Positions 1 through 5,495 of a stretch of DNA of 10,542 bases are shown here, in pieces (position 1 is the first letter of the stretch; each line of letters starts with the position of its first letter). The stretch comes from CBDTTW01 sp965363675. Its GTDB lineage: Bacteria; Bacteroidota; Rhodothermia; Rhodothermales; DASSAV01. Both the position numbers and the translations under genes were made by a program. The notes under the pieces are model-generated. The model was not told the origin of the DNA, ran no database searches, and worked only from the letters and a program-made list of their open reading frames with translations. The stretch is taken from contig CBDTTW010000107.1 in assembly GCA_965363675.1 (NCBI GenBank), positions 1-10,542 of the forward strand. The letters are read 5' to 3'.

Positions 1-111
1 GAAGTGCGGCTCACGGCGGGCGACGTTGCCGGCGGCCCCGACCGCACGCTCGGTGCGGCGGCGGCGCTGCTGCGTCGGCCGCTCCCGGCGCGGCGCCGGG
101 GCGCTCAGTAG
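1..111 (+). CDS. Possible C-terminal tail of an unidentified protein (5' end outside window)
   Basis: Frame +1 is open from the left edge to a TAG at 109-111, giving 36 residues that begin EVRLTAGDVAGGPDRTL and end in a basic run RRPLPARRRGAQ. Most codons end in G or C (about 31 of 36), as in neighbouring genes. I do not recognise the family. The stop would overlap the end of the convergent gene on the other strand by 7 nt, a normal spacing for convergent genes in compact genomes. An 8-nt inverted repeat CCCGGCGC / GCGCCGGG (84-91, 93-100) lies inside it; at this base composition it may be chance. With so little sequence it could equally be non-coding, so the call is tentative. Confidence 0.35.
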   Translation, partial: EVRLTAGDVAGGPDRTLGAAAALLRRPLPARRRGAQ

Positions 112-611
112 TCGGCCAGCAGCACGCGGTCTATGCGCGCGTCGCCGTCGCGGTCGATGAGGCGGGCGAGCGGGGCGTCCCCGAGGAAAAGAGTCAGCTC
201 GCGCGCGCGGCCCTGCCGGTCCCAGCGCCCTTGCCACTCGCCGGCGACGCGGCTTTGCCGGGCGTAGCGCTCCAACCGGCGGAAGGCCGGCTCGCCGAGC
301 AGGCGGCGGATCTCGCGCCGGTCAAGCGTGCGGCGGGAGGCGTAGCGCCGCAAGTCGCGGAAGTCGACCTCGTCCCAGCGGCGCTGCTCGCGCCAGCGGG
401 GGGCGCCCAGGCGGTAGCCCTTCTCGGCGCACCAGCGGCGGCCGTGGACCGGATGCCCGGCCCCGGACTCGCAGAAGGGCGGGCCTTTGCGGAGCCGGCG
501 GTCGTCTTTCCACGTCTTGTCGTAGCGGCCTTTGTCCTTATGCTGGCGCGCCCCGGCCGGCAAAGCCGGGAGCAGCAGGAGCGCGGCGAAGAGCCAGAGT
601 AAACGGCGCAT
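105..611 (-). CDS. Small secreted Arg/Asp-rich protein with one EF-hand-like loop, unknown function
   Basis: This encodes 168 residues. The frame stays open upstream to 845, but the ATG at 611 is the better start: it follows a GAGGT ribosome-binding site (617-621) at 5 nt and begins a clean signal peptide. That peptide is MRR, then a hydrophobic core LLWLFAALLLLPALP, then a likely cleavage after AGA near residue 21. The mature part is rich in Arg and Asp. It has a Cys pair (C47, C61) around a GHPVHGRRWC segment, an alpha-helical basic middle (residues 83-125), and DRDGDARID at 153-161. The last matches the DxDGDxxxD pattern of calcium-binding EF-hand or dockerin-type loops, although a single copy is not proof of binding. 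The protein is probably periplasmic or surface-exposed. It is transcribed divergently from the PBP gene. I do not recognise a named family and assign no function. Confidence 0.72.
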   Translation of the reverse strand: MRRLLWLFAALLLLPALPAGARQHKDKGRYDKTWKDDRRLRKGPPFCESGAGHPVHGRRWCAEKGYRLGAPRWREQRRWDEVDFRDLRRYASRRTLDRREIRRLLGEPAFRRLERYARQSRVAGEWQGRWDRQGRARELTLFLGDAPLARLIDRDGDARIDRVLLADY

Positions 612-909
612 AGCGGACCTCGGGGTAACAAACAAGTGGGGGCGGCGTATGCCCTGCGGAACGCAACTTCTGCGCCGGTTTGGCCGAGGCGGCGGCCAAG
701 GGGTGTGCGGCGCGCCCCGCCCCCCCCGAGCGCCGCCGATGCTGGACGCCGGCTGTACGCTCGCCTGGACGCGCGCGCCCTCGGGGCGGAGCCGCCGCCG
801 AACCCTCGGGCGGCTGCCGCGTTTCCCAAGGGTAACATCCGGCATGAAATAGTCGCCGCGCCCGAGGCGTTAGCCTGTTGCCGCCGCCTTCACCCGCCCC
901 GCCCGTACA
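612..909. other. Divergent intergenic region between the secreted protein and PBP1A
   Basis: This 298-nt gap must hold the promoters of both divergent genes, but no convincing -35/-10 pair could be assigned on either strand. It contains a run of eight C (720-727). It also holds a near-perfect short direct repeat, CCCTCGGGGCGG at 778-789 and CCCTCGGGCGG at 803-813. A less GC-rich patch lies around 821-851 (GTTTCCCAAGGGTAACATCC...), which is the likeliest promoter location for the PBP gene. No credible gene, RNA or mobile element is seen. Confidence 0.5.
617..621 (-). promoter_or_regulatory. Ribosome-binding site supporting the 611 start
   Basis: GAGGT on the minus strand, 5 nt before the ATG at 611. 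It decides the start of the secreted R/D-rich protein against the longer open frame, which would place a non-secretory basic region in front of the signal peptide. Confidence 0.6.
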
Positions 910-3648
910 ATGCCCAGACCCGCCAAAGCTTCCAACGCTCGCAAGCCCAGGCGCGCCCCGCGCGGCGGGCGCTTTCGCGGGCTTTTCGGCGCGGGGACTC
1001 CGCTCGGGCGGCGCCTCGGACTGGCGGCGCTCGGGCTGGCCGCCGTGGGCGTCGGGGCGGCGGCGCTGCTGGCCTTTTACATGGCGCTGCTCATCGGGCT
1101 CACGCCCACCATGAAGCAGCTACGCGCCGGGCGCACCGAGCGCCCCTCCGTGGTGCTGGCCCGCGACGGCAGCGAGATCACGCAGTTCCAGCGCATCCCG
1201 CGCACCCGTGTCGGGCTCAGCAACATCTCGCCGCACGTCGTCGATGCGCTCATCGCCACCGAGGACCACCGCTTCTACGAGCACAAGGGCCTCGACTACC
1301 GCCGCCTCGTCACCTCGACGCTGCGCACGCTCGGCGGCGACGCCCAGGGTGGCTCGACGCTTACGATGCAGCTCGCGCGCAACCTCTACCCCGACGAAAT
1401 CGGCAACCATAACGCCGTGGACCGCAAGCTGCGCGAGATCGTGACGGCCGCCAAGATCGAGCGCATCTACACCAAAGAAGAAATCCTGGAAGAGTACCTG
1501 AACTCGGTGGCGTTTCTCTACAACGCCTACGGCATCGAGCGGGCCGCCCGCACCTACTTCGACAAGTCGGCGGCCGAGCTGACGCTGCTGGAGAGCGCTA
1601 CGCTCGTGGGCATGCTCAAGGGCACATGGTACTATAACCCGGTGCTGCACCCCGAGCGCTCGCAGCGGCGGCGCAACATCGTGCTGGCGCAGATGGTCAA
1701 GCGCGGCAAGCTTACCGAGGAGCGCTTTCTGGAACTCAAGTCGAAGCCGCTCGGCACGGATTTCGAGCAGCAGTCGGCCCGCATCGACCGGGCGCCGCAC
1801 TTCTCGGCCTACGTGAAGCGCCTCGTCGGGGAGTGGGCCAAGAAACACGACTACGACCTCTACGCCGACGGGCTGAAAATCCATACGACGCTCGACCTCG
1901 ACCTTCAGCGCCACGCGCAACGGGCCGTAGATCGGCAGATGGAGGCGCTTCAGGCGGTCGCCGATGTCGAGTGGGGGCGCAGCGGCTTGCAGTTCATCTC
2001 GGCGCGCGCCGGGGATTACAAACCTGCCCGGAGCCGCCTCGACCCGTTCGGGCACTTCTGGAAGACGCGCCGGGGGCTCGTCGATGAGTACATCCGCGCC
2101 ACCGACCGTTACCGGGGCAGCCTGGAGGCCGGGGCCGACGAGGCCGAGCTGCTGGCGCGCCTGCGCAGCAACAAAGCGTTCATGGACAGCCTCAAGGCCG
2201 TCAAGACGCGCCTGGAAGTGGGCCTCGTAGGGGTCAACCCGCAGAACGGGCAGATCCGCCTGTGGGTAGGCAGCCGCAACTACGGCCGCGACCAGTACGA
2301 CCACGTCGTCGTGGCAAAGCGGCAGCCGGGCTCGACGTTCAAACCGTTCGTCTACGCGGCGGCGCTGGAGAAAGGCTTCTCGCCCGAGGACACCTTCATG
2401 GACGCCGCCGTCGAGATCGACGTGCCGGGCTCGGACGTGTGGCGGCCGGTCAACGCCGAGGGCGTCAGCAACCAGCCGTACACGCTCCGGCAGGCGCTCG
2501 CGCACTCGAAGAACACCGTCACGGCGCAGCTCATGGACGAGGTGGGCGCGGGCCGCGTGGCCGCGCTGGCCGAGCGCATGGGCGTGCGCAAAAGCCCCTT
2601 GGAGGCGGTGCCCTCGCTTGCGCTCGGGACCAGCTCGGTGACCCTGCTGGAAATGGTGTCGGCCTACGCCACCATCGCCGACGCCGGGGCCTACCGCGAG
2701 CCCCTGGCCGTCACGCGCATCGAGGACCGCGCCGGGGCCGTGCTGGCCCGCTTCACGAGCGAGGCCGAGCAGGCGCTTCCGGAGGCGACGGCCCTTACGC
2801 TGCTCGACATGATGCGCGGCGTCGTGGACGAAGGCACCGGGCAGCGCATCCGCAGCACCTTCGGCATCAGCGCCGACGTGGCGGGTAAAACGGGCACCAC
2901 GCAGGAAAACGCCGACGGCTGGTTCATCCTGATGCATCCCGACCTGGTGGCCGGCGCGTGGGTGGGCTTCAACGACCAGCGCATCACGTTCCGCTCGGAC
3001 TACTGGGGCCAGGGCGCGCACAATGCCCTGTACGTCGTCGGCGACACATTCGACCGGGCGCTTTCCTCGGGCAAGATCCGGCGCAGCGCCGCGTTCCCGC
3101 CGCCGCCGGAGCCCTCGCCGTCGGAAGACGACTGGCAGGACGACCTGGAGGGCTGGTTCGGCAAAATCTTCGGCCGCCCCCGCGACCACTCGCCGGAGGA
3201 AGACGCTCCGGAGGAGGAGCCCCGCGACGAGCGCAGGCAGCGCCGGGGACAGGAGGAGGCGGAAGAGGCCGCCCGCGAGATGCGCCGCGAGGCCGAGCGC
3301 GCCGCCCGAGAAATGCAGCGCGAAGCCGAACGCGCCGCGCGTGAGATAAGCCGTGACGCCGAGCGCGCCGCGCGCGAGGCCAAGCGCGACATCGAAAGCG
3401 ACGAAGCCCGCCGCGAGCGCCTGCGCCGTCTCGAACAGTCTATCCGCGAGATCGAGGGTCTGAAGCAGCGCGCCCGCGAGCGCTACGAGGAGTCGGCGCG
3501 CGAGGAGGAGCCGCCCTCCCGCGAGCGGCAGAACGACCGCGAGCGGCGCGCCGAACCAAAGAAAGAGCGCGCCGAACCAAAGAAAGAGCGCGCCGAAGAC
3601 GCCCCGCCCGAGGAAACGCCCGCGCGCGACCGGCGGCGCGCCTGGTAG
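910..3648 (+). CDS. Class A penicillin-binding protein (bifunctional transglycosylase/transpeptidase, PBP1A type)
   Basis: A 912-residue inner-membrane peptidoglycan synthase. It polymerises lipid II with its glycosyltransferase-51 domain and cross-links stem peptides with its transpeptidase domain. A short basic cytoplasmic N-terminus precedes one membrane segment (about 35-63). The transglycosylase shows EDHRFYEHKG with the catalytic Glu at 118, GGSTLTMQLARNLY at 147-160, and a KIERIYTKEEILEEYLN motif. The transpeptidase shows STFK (nucleophile Ser475), SKN (533-535) and KTGT (660-663), so both activities look intact. Residues from about 715 onward form a roughly 195-residue charged extension: acidic and proline-rich at first, then Arg/Glu/Ala helical repeats, then AEPKKER repeats. 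An in-frame stop at 871-873 and the lack of any other ATG or GTG make ATG 910 the first usable start; no Shine-Dalgarno precedes it. The gene converges on the DUF493 gene with an 11-nt gap and no obvious terminator. mrcA/ponA-like naming is possible, but orthology is not resolved here. Confidence 0.96.
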   Translation: MPRPAKASNARKPRRAPRGGRFRGLFGAGTPLGRRLGLAALGLAAVGVGAAALLAFYMALLIGLTPTMKQLRAGRTERPSVVLARDGSEITQFQRIPRTRVGLSNISPHVVDALIATEDHRFYEHKGLDYRRLVTSTLRTLGGDAQGGSTLTMQLARNLYPDEIGNHNAVDRKLREIVTAAKIERIYTKEEILEEYLNSVAFLYNAYGIERAARTYFDKSAAELTLLESATLVGMLKGTWYYNPVLHPERSQRRRNIVLAQMVKRGKLTEERFLELKSKPLGTDFEQQSARIDRAPHFSAYVKRLVGEWAKKHDYDLYADGLKIHTTLDLDLQRHAQRAVDRQMEALQAVADVEWGRSGLQFISARAGDYKPARSRLDPFGHFWKTRRGLVDEYIRATDRYRGSLEAGADEAELLARLRSNKAFMDSLKAVKTRLEVGLVGVNPQNGQIRLWVGSRNYGRDQYDHVVVAKRQPGSTFKPFVYAAALEKGFSPEDTFMDAAVEIDVPGSDVWRPVNAEGVSNQPYTLRQALAHSKNTVTAQLMDEVGAGRVAALAERMGVRKSPLEAVPSLALGTSSVTLLEMVSAYATIADAGAYREPLAVTRIEDRAGAVLARFTSEAEQALPEATALTLLDMMRGVVDEGTGQRIRSTFGISADVAGKTGTTQENADGWFILMHPDLVAGAWVGFNDQRITFRSDYWGQGAHNALYVVGDTFDRALSSGKIRRSAAFPPPPEPSPSEDDWQDDLEGWFGKIFGRPRDHSPEEDAPEEEPRDERRQRRGQEEAEEAAREMRREAERAAREMQREAERAAREISRDAERAAREAKRDIESDEARRERLRRLEQSIREIEGLKQRARERYEESAREEEPPSRERQNDRERRAEPKKERAEPKKERAEDAPPEETPARDRRRAW
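3277..3375 (+). repeat. Three tandem 33-nt repeats encoding an 11-residue helical unit in the PBP tail
   Basis: Three in-frame copies (3277-3309, 3310-3342, 3343-3375) encode EMRREAERAAR, EMQREAERAAR and EISRDAERAAR, residues 790-822. Weaker copies flank them (EEAEEAAR before, EAKRDIESDEA after). The 11-residue period and alternating Glu/Arg/Ala pattern predict a long single helix or a right-handed coiled coil projecting from the transpeptidase domain. Confidence 0.85.
3550..3591 (+). repeat. Perfect 21-nt tandem duplication (AEPKKER x2) near the PBP C-terminus
   Basis: Two identical 21-nt units each encode AEPKKER, followed by a partial third (GCCGAAGAC, AED). The units use CCA, AAG and AAA codons and are less GC-rich than the surrounding gene. 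Exact identity suggests a recent slippage duplication in the low-complexity tail. Confidence 0.9.
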
Positions 3649-3659
3649 CCCCGCTCCGC

Positions 3660-3941
3660 CTACAGCGAGATCACGCCCTCGACTTGTCCGGCGGCCTTGT
3701 AGATGTGGATGACCTCCTGGCTGGAGTTCATGTGCAGGTGCGCCGTGATGCTGATATACCGGCCCTTCGTGGAGGCCCGCACGATCACTGGATGGTCGCC
3801 GAAAACGCCCTTCAGGTCGTCCAGGCCCGCCCGGGGGACGATGAACTTGAACACGTACCGGGACGGCCACTCAGTCTGCTCGTCCAGCAGGCCCTGAAAT
3901 CTATCCCACCATGCCTTGTCGGCCTTCGTCAACTCGAACAT
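3660..3941 (-). CDS. DUF493 / YbeD-like (UPF0250) small protein
   Basis: A 93-residue protein of the usual length for this family of small ferredoxin-fold, ACT-domain-like proteins (E. coli YbeD is the best-known member). The biochemical role of the family is not established. The core runs WPSRYVFKFIVPRAGLDDLKGVFGDHPVIVRASTKGRYISITAHLHMNSSQEVIHIYKAAGQVEGVISL in overlapping pieces. It shows the family signature of a first strand (YVFKFIVP), a helix (LDDLKGVFG), a basic strand with S-x-x-G-x-Y-x-S-x-T, and a C-terminal Y-x-x-x-x-x-V-x-x-x-L helix and strand. The N-terminal helix with a WW pair (residues 11-12) is an addition typical of the longer members. The ATG is supported by GGAGAGG just upstream. 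It is likely monocistronic and convergent with the PBP gene. Confidence 0.85.
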   Translation of the reverse strand: MFELTKADKAWWDRFQGLLDEQTEWPSRYVFKFIVPRAGLDDLKGVFGDHPVIVRASTKGRYISITAHLHMNSSQEVIHIYKAAGQVEGVISL

Positions 3942-3945
3942 CTAT

Positions 3946-3952
3946 CCTCTCC
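3946..3952 (-). promoter_or_regulatory. Ribosome-binding site of the DUF493 gene
   Basis: GGAGAGG on the minus strand ends 4 nt before the ATG at 3941 (7 nt if the GGAG portion pairs). This is a good Shine-Dalgarno that fixes the start. Confidence 0.75.
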
Positions 3953-4383
3953 GAATGAGCGGCGGCCCGCAGGCGCGCCGCGACTATATTTTGGTAGGCA
4001 AACGCCGCCGGAGCCGCCCGGGTCCGGGAGCGGCGCGTTTCGGGCGCGGGGGCGGCTCGCGCAAAAATTCACACAACCTCGCACGTTTCCGCGCTGCGCG
4101 CCGCGCTTGAAGCGGCGGCAAGGCTCCGGCGACGCACGACCGGCGGCGGCTATAAGGCTATTTAACAGCGCCTTGTGCGTTGGCAATGTCATAGGGCGTC
4201 CCCTCCGGCAAAGGGCTTCCCCGCCTGCCGCCCGCGCCTGCCCGGCGAAACGCACCGCCAAGCAAAGGGCAAGGCATGTATCTGTTTATATATGACGTGA
4301 GCACATAACGTGCCGGGTTGGAGGACGGCAGGCGCGCGGGGCGCATTTGTAAAAACACATCTCGGCTGCGCCGGGGGCGCTTG

Positions 4384-4412
4384 TTTGAAGATTACCACTT
4401 GGTTTAGATTTG
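4384..4412 (+). promoter_or_regulatory. Candidate Bacteroidota-type promoter (TTTG / TAnnTTTG)
   Basis: TTTG at 4384-4387 is followed after 17 nt by TAGATTTG at 4405-4412. This is an exact match to the -33 TTTG and -7 TAnnTTTG elements described for the primary sigma factor of Bacteroides, with spacing in the reported range. It lies in the AT-rich half of the gap and points toward the lipoprotein gene. It would give a leader of about 200 nt. Whether this lineage uses the Bacteroides consensus is an inference. Confidence 0.35.
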
Positions 4413-4436
4413 CGGTCGTTGAAAAAGGAAACCCTT

Positions 4437-4474
4437 GGGCAGGTCGTGTGTATACGTGCCCGGTTGCCTTTTTT
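4437..4474 (+). terminator. Weak hairpin plus T6 in the lipoprotein leader (possible attenuator)
   Basis: GGGCA (4437-4441) pairs with TGCCC (4457-4461). Inside it CGT (4445-4447) pairs with ACG (4454-4456), leaving a 3-nt bulge. A run of six T follows at 4469-4474, seven nt after the stem. The stem is short and the T run is displaced, so this could be an attenuator, an RNA structure or chance. Confidence 0.2.
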
Positions 4475-4605
4475 ACATGTTTTTATTTGATGTGCGGCCT
4501 TTTCGGAGGTCGCCCTACGCTGGAAGCTAGTCAGCAGCGGCGGCATAGACCGCTGCGCACTGACTTCGCGCTCGATACCCTGAGAGCGCTATACGTCACC
4601 CAAAC

Positions 4606-4611
4606 AGGAGG
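4606..4611 (+). promoter_or_regulatory. Consensus Shine-Dalgarno of the lipoprotein gene
   Basis: AGGAGG, 7 nt before the ATG at 4619. This is the strongest ribosome-binding site in the window. It fixes the start at 4619, although the frame is open from 4310, and suggests high translation. Confidence 0.9.
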
Positions 4612-4618
4612 CAATACG

Positions 4619-4831
4619 ATGGAGAAGTTCACGAAGGTAGTCCTGAACACGTTGGCCGTGCTTTCGATCGTCGGCGTCATGGCGGGCTGCGCAGGCCGCG
4701 AGGACGAGACGGCGCTTGAGGCCGACACGACGGCGATCCTGACCGACACGACGATGGTCGATCCGATGCCGATGGACTCGATGGCGATGGATACCACCAT
4801 GGCCGACACGACGATGATGCCGGGCATGTAA
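4619..4831 (+). CDS. Small Met/Asp/Thr-rich lipoprotein, unknown function
   Basis: A 70-residue protein. Residues 1-23 are a lipoprotein signal peptide (MEKFTKVV, then a hydrophobic LNTLAVLSIVGV), with the lipobox MAGC placing the lipidated cysteine at 24. The mature part is only 47 residues and has no predicted fold. An acidic stretch (REDETALEAD) is followed by a low-complexity tail in which 9 of the last 25 residues are Met and 4 are Asp, with repeated DTTM and M-x-M units. Short Met/Asp/Pro-rich lipoproteins occur in this branch of bacteria without known roles. MxM and MxxM clusters resemble periplasmic copper-binding motifs, but no His or extra Cys accompanies them. The AGGAGG site and the strong terminator downstream suggest a short, well-expressed monocistronic transcript. 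Confidence 0.85.
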   Translation: MEKFTKVVLNTLAVLSIVGVMAGCAGREDETALEADTTAILTDTTMVDPMPMDSMAMDTTMADTTMMPGM

Positions 4832-4953
4832 TCCGACGCTTTCCGCCGCAGAGGCGCCGCCGCGCATGACGGCGGCCGCTCAAGAGCCGGCCGGAAACGC
4901 CAGAGCACATGCAGGCGCTGCGTCGCCCTCGGGCGGCGTCGAAAGCGAAAACG

Positions 4954-4989
4954 AAAAGAGGCCGGCAGTTCGCTGCCGGCCTCTTTTTT
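4954..4989 (+). terminator. Strong intrinsic terminator after the lipoprotein gene (also active-looking in reverse)
   Basis: A perfect 15-bp stem, AAAAGAGGCCGGCAG (4954-4968) with CTGCCGGCCTCTTTT (4973-4987), is closed by a TTCG tetraloop and followed by TT. The A-rich 5' flank gives a broken T-rich tract on the opposite strand, so it could stop transcription both ways. It lies 122 nt after the lipoprotein stop; that spacer holds no gene, only a 7-bp GC stem (4856-4862 with 4870-4876). Confidence 0.94.
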
Positions 4990-5082
4990 ACGTTTAGGGG
5001 CGCTCGTTCCGCTGTTACAACCTTATGGCAGCGGCCCGCTCGGGGCGGCGCGGCGGGGGCGCTAGCTTGTTTGCGTAGGAGG

Positions 5083-5103
5083 CCGGCCCGAGTCCGGGGC
5101 CGG
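5083..5103 (+). promoter_or_regulatory. GC hairpin in the presumed leader of the cold-shock-like gene
   Basis: CCGGCCC (5083-5089) pairs with GGGCCGG (5097-5103) around a 7-nt loop, extendable by two G-T pairs to TT at 5104-5105. It ends 29 nt before the ATG. No long T run follows, so a leader structure is as likely as a terminator. Confidence 0.35.
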
Positions 5104-5132
5104 TTGTTCAGCCACGCAAACCTTATGCAGCC

Positions 5133-5348
5133 ATGCCTCAGGGAACGATCATCGCTTTCGACGAAAAGGAAGGGCGCGGCGTGATTCGCGGCGAGGAAGC
5201 GGGCGCGGAGATTCACTTTGCGCTCGGCGCCCTCAAGGACTATCACATGGGCGAGATGGTCGCCGTGGGCGAGCGCGTCACCTACGAGGCCGGCCAGGGC
5301 GGCGAAGCCGTCTCGGTGCACCGGGTGGCGACGCGCGGGTACGAGTAG
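5133..5348 (+). CDS. Diverged cold-shock-domain-like small protein
   Basis: A 71-residue protein with the size and layout of a single cold-shock (OB-fold) domain. It opens GTIIAFDEKEGRGVI, aligning with the family opening G-T-V-K-x-F-x-x-x-K-G-F-G-F-I. EIHFAL follows where the second RNA-binding motif VFVHFSAI sits, and GERVTYE and GGEAVSVHRV match the family's G-x-x-V-x-F-E and A-x-x-V end. The aromatic residues that stack on single-stranded RNA or DNA are largely missing: GFGFI has become GRGVI and VFVHF has become EIHFA. The fold is therefore likely and nucleic-acid binding less sure. The start is the ATG at 5133; no Shine-Dalgarno precedes it. It lies on the clpB strand with a 147-nt gap, so co-transcription is possible but not shown. 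Confidence 0.72.
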   Translation: MPQGTIIAFDEKEGRGVIRGEEAGAEIHFALGALKDYHMGEMVAVGERVTYEAGQGGEAVSVHRVATRGYE

Positions 5349-5349
5349 C

Positions 5350-5364
5350 CTGACAGGCTGTCAG
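5350..5364. promoter_or_regulatory. Perfect palindrome between the cold-shock-like gene and clpB (candidate operator)
   Basis: CTGACAG, one central G, then CTGTCAG form a 15-nt dyad starting two nt after the upstream stop codon. A further half-site CTGACA lies at 5414-5419. No T run follows, so it is a poor terminator. It could be a regulator site in the clpB upstream region. It does not resemble the CIRCE heat-shock operator. Confidence 0.35.
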
Positions 5365-5495
5365 ACGCGTGCAGGTCGGTACGCTTTTCGTAAAGGTTCG
5401 AGTAGCCGCAGCCCTGACAAGGCGGCGCAAAAGCTGCTGCGCAGCGGGGCGGCCTCCCGAACGATTACGATCATCGCATTAGATAAAGCGTGCAT

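Larger units (their letters stand above)
3942..4618. other. 677-nt gene-free region with an AT-rich half, upstream of the lipoprotein gene
   Basis: This gap separates the divergent DUF493 and lipoprotein genes. The left half is GC-rich with small AT-rich islands: ACTATATTTTGG near 3983, which reads TATAGT on the minus strand and may serve DUF493, and TATAAGGCTATTTAA near 4151. The right half becomes clearly AT-richer; 4381-4500 is 43% G+C against about two thirds in genes. It holds a promoter-like TTTG/TAGATTTG pair and a small hairpin before a T run. Short open frames on both strands lack start signals, GC-biased third positions and family features, and I do not call them genes. No tRNA, tmRNA, SRP, 6S or RNase P landmark was found, but an unknown small RNA or long leader cannot be excluded. 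Confidence 0.6.

Noticed and set aside
906..911. TACAAT resembling a -10 box
   Set aside because: It overlaps the PBP start codon itself, so transcription would begin inside the gene, and the nearest -35-like TTGCCG is 22 nt away.
1120..3870. A minus-strand open frame of over 900 codons antisense to the PBP gene
   Set aside because: Same shadow effect. The protein is Leu/Arg/Ala/Val-rich without motifs, while the + strand has all PBP catalytic motifs.
3929..4261. Minus-strand open frame of 110 codons overlapping the DUF493 start
   Set aside because: No ribosome-binding site, no recognisable family, Arg/Gly/Ala-rich GC-shadow composition, and overlap with the well-supported DUF493 start.
4310..4618. 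N-terminal extension of the lipoprotein frame
   Set aside because: The extension would bury the signal peptide and lipobox, and its base composition is AT-rich and non-coding. The AGGAGG at 4606 fixes the start at 4619.
5360..5440. GGTTCGAGT segment resembling a tRNA T-arm
   Set aside because: No acceptor stem, D-arm or anticodon arm can be built around it.
5490..5495. GTG start two codons upstream for clpB
   Set aside because: The ATG at 5496 gives the conserved family N-terminus MN-x-x-x-FTIKAQE, and no ribosome-binding site favours GTG.
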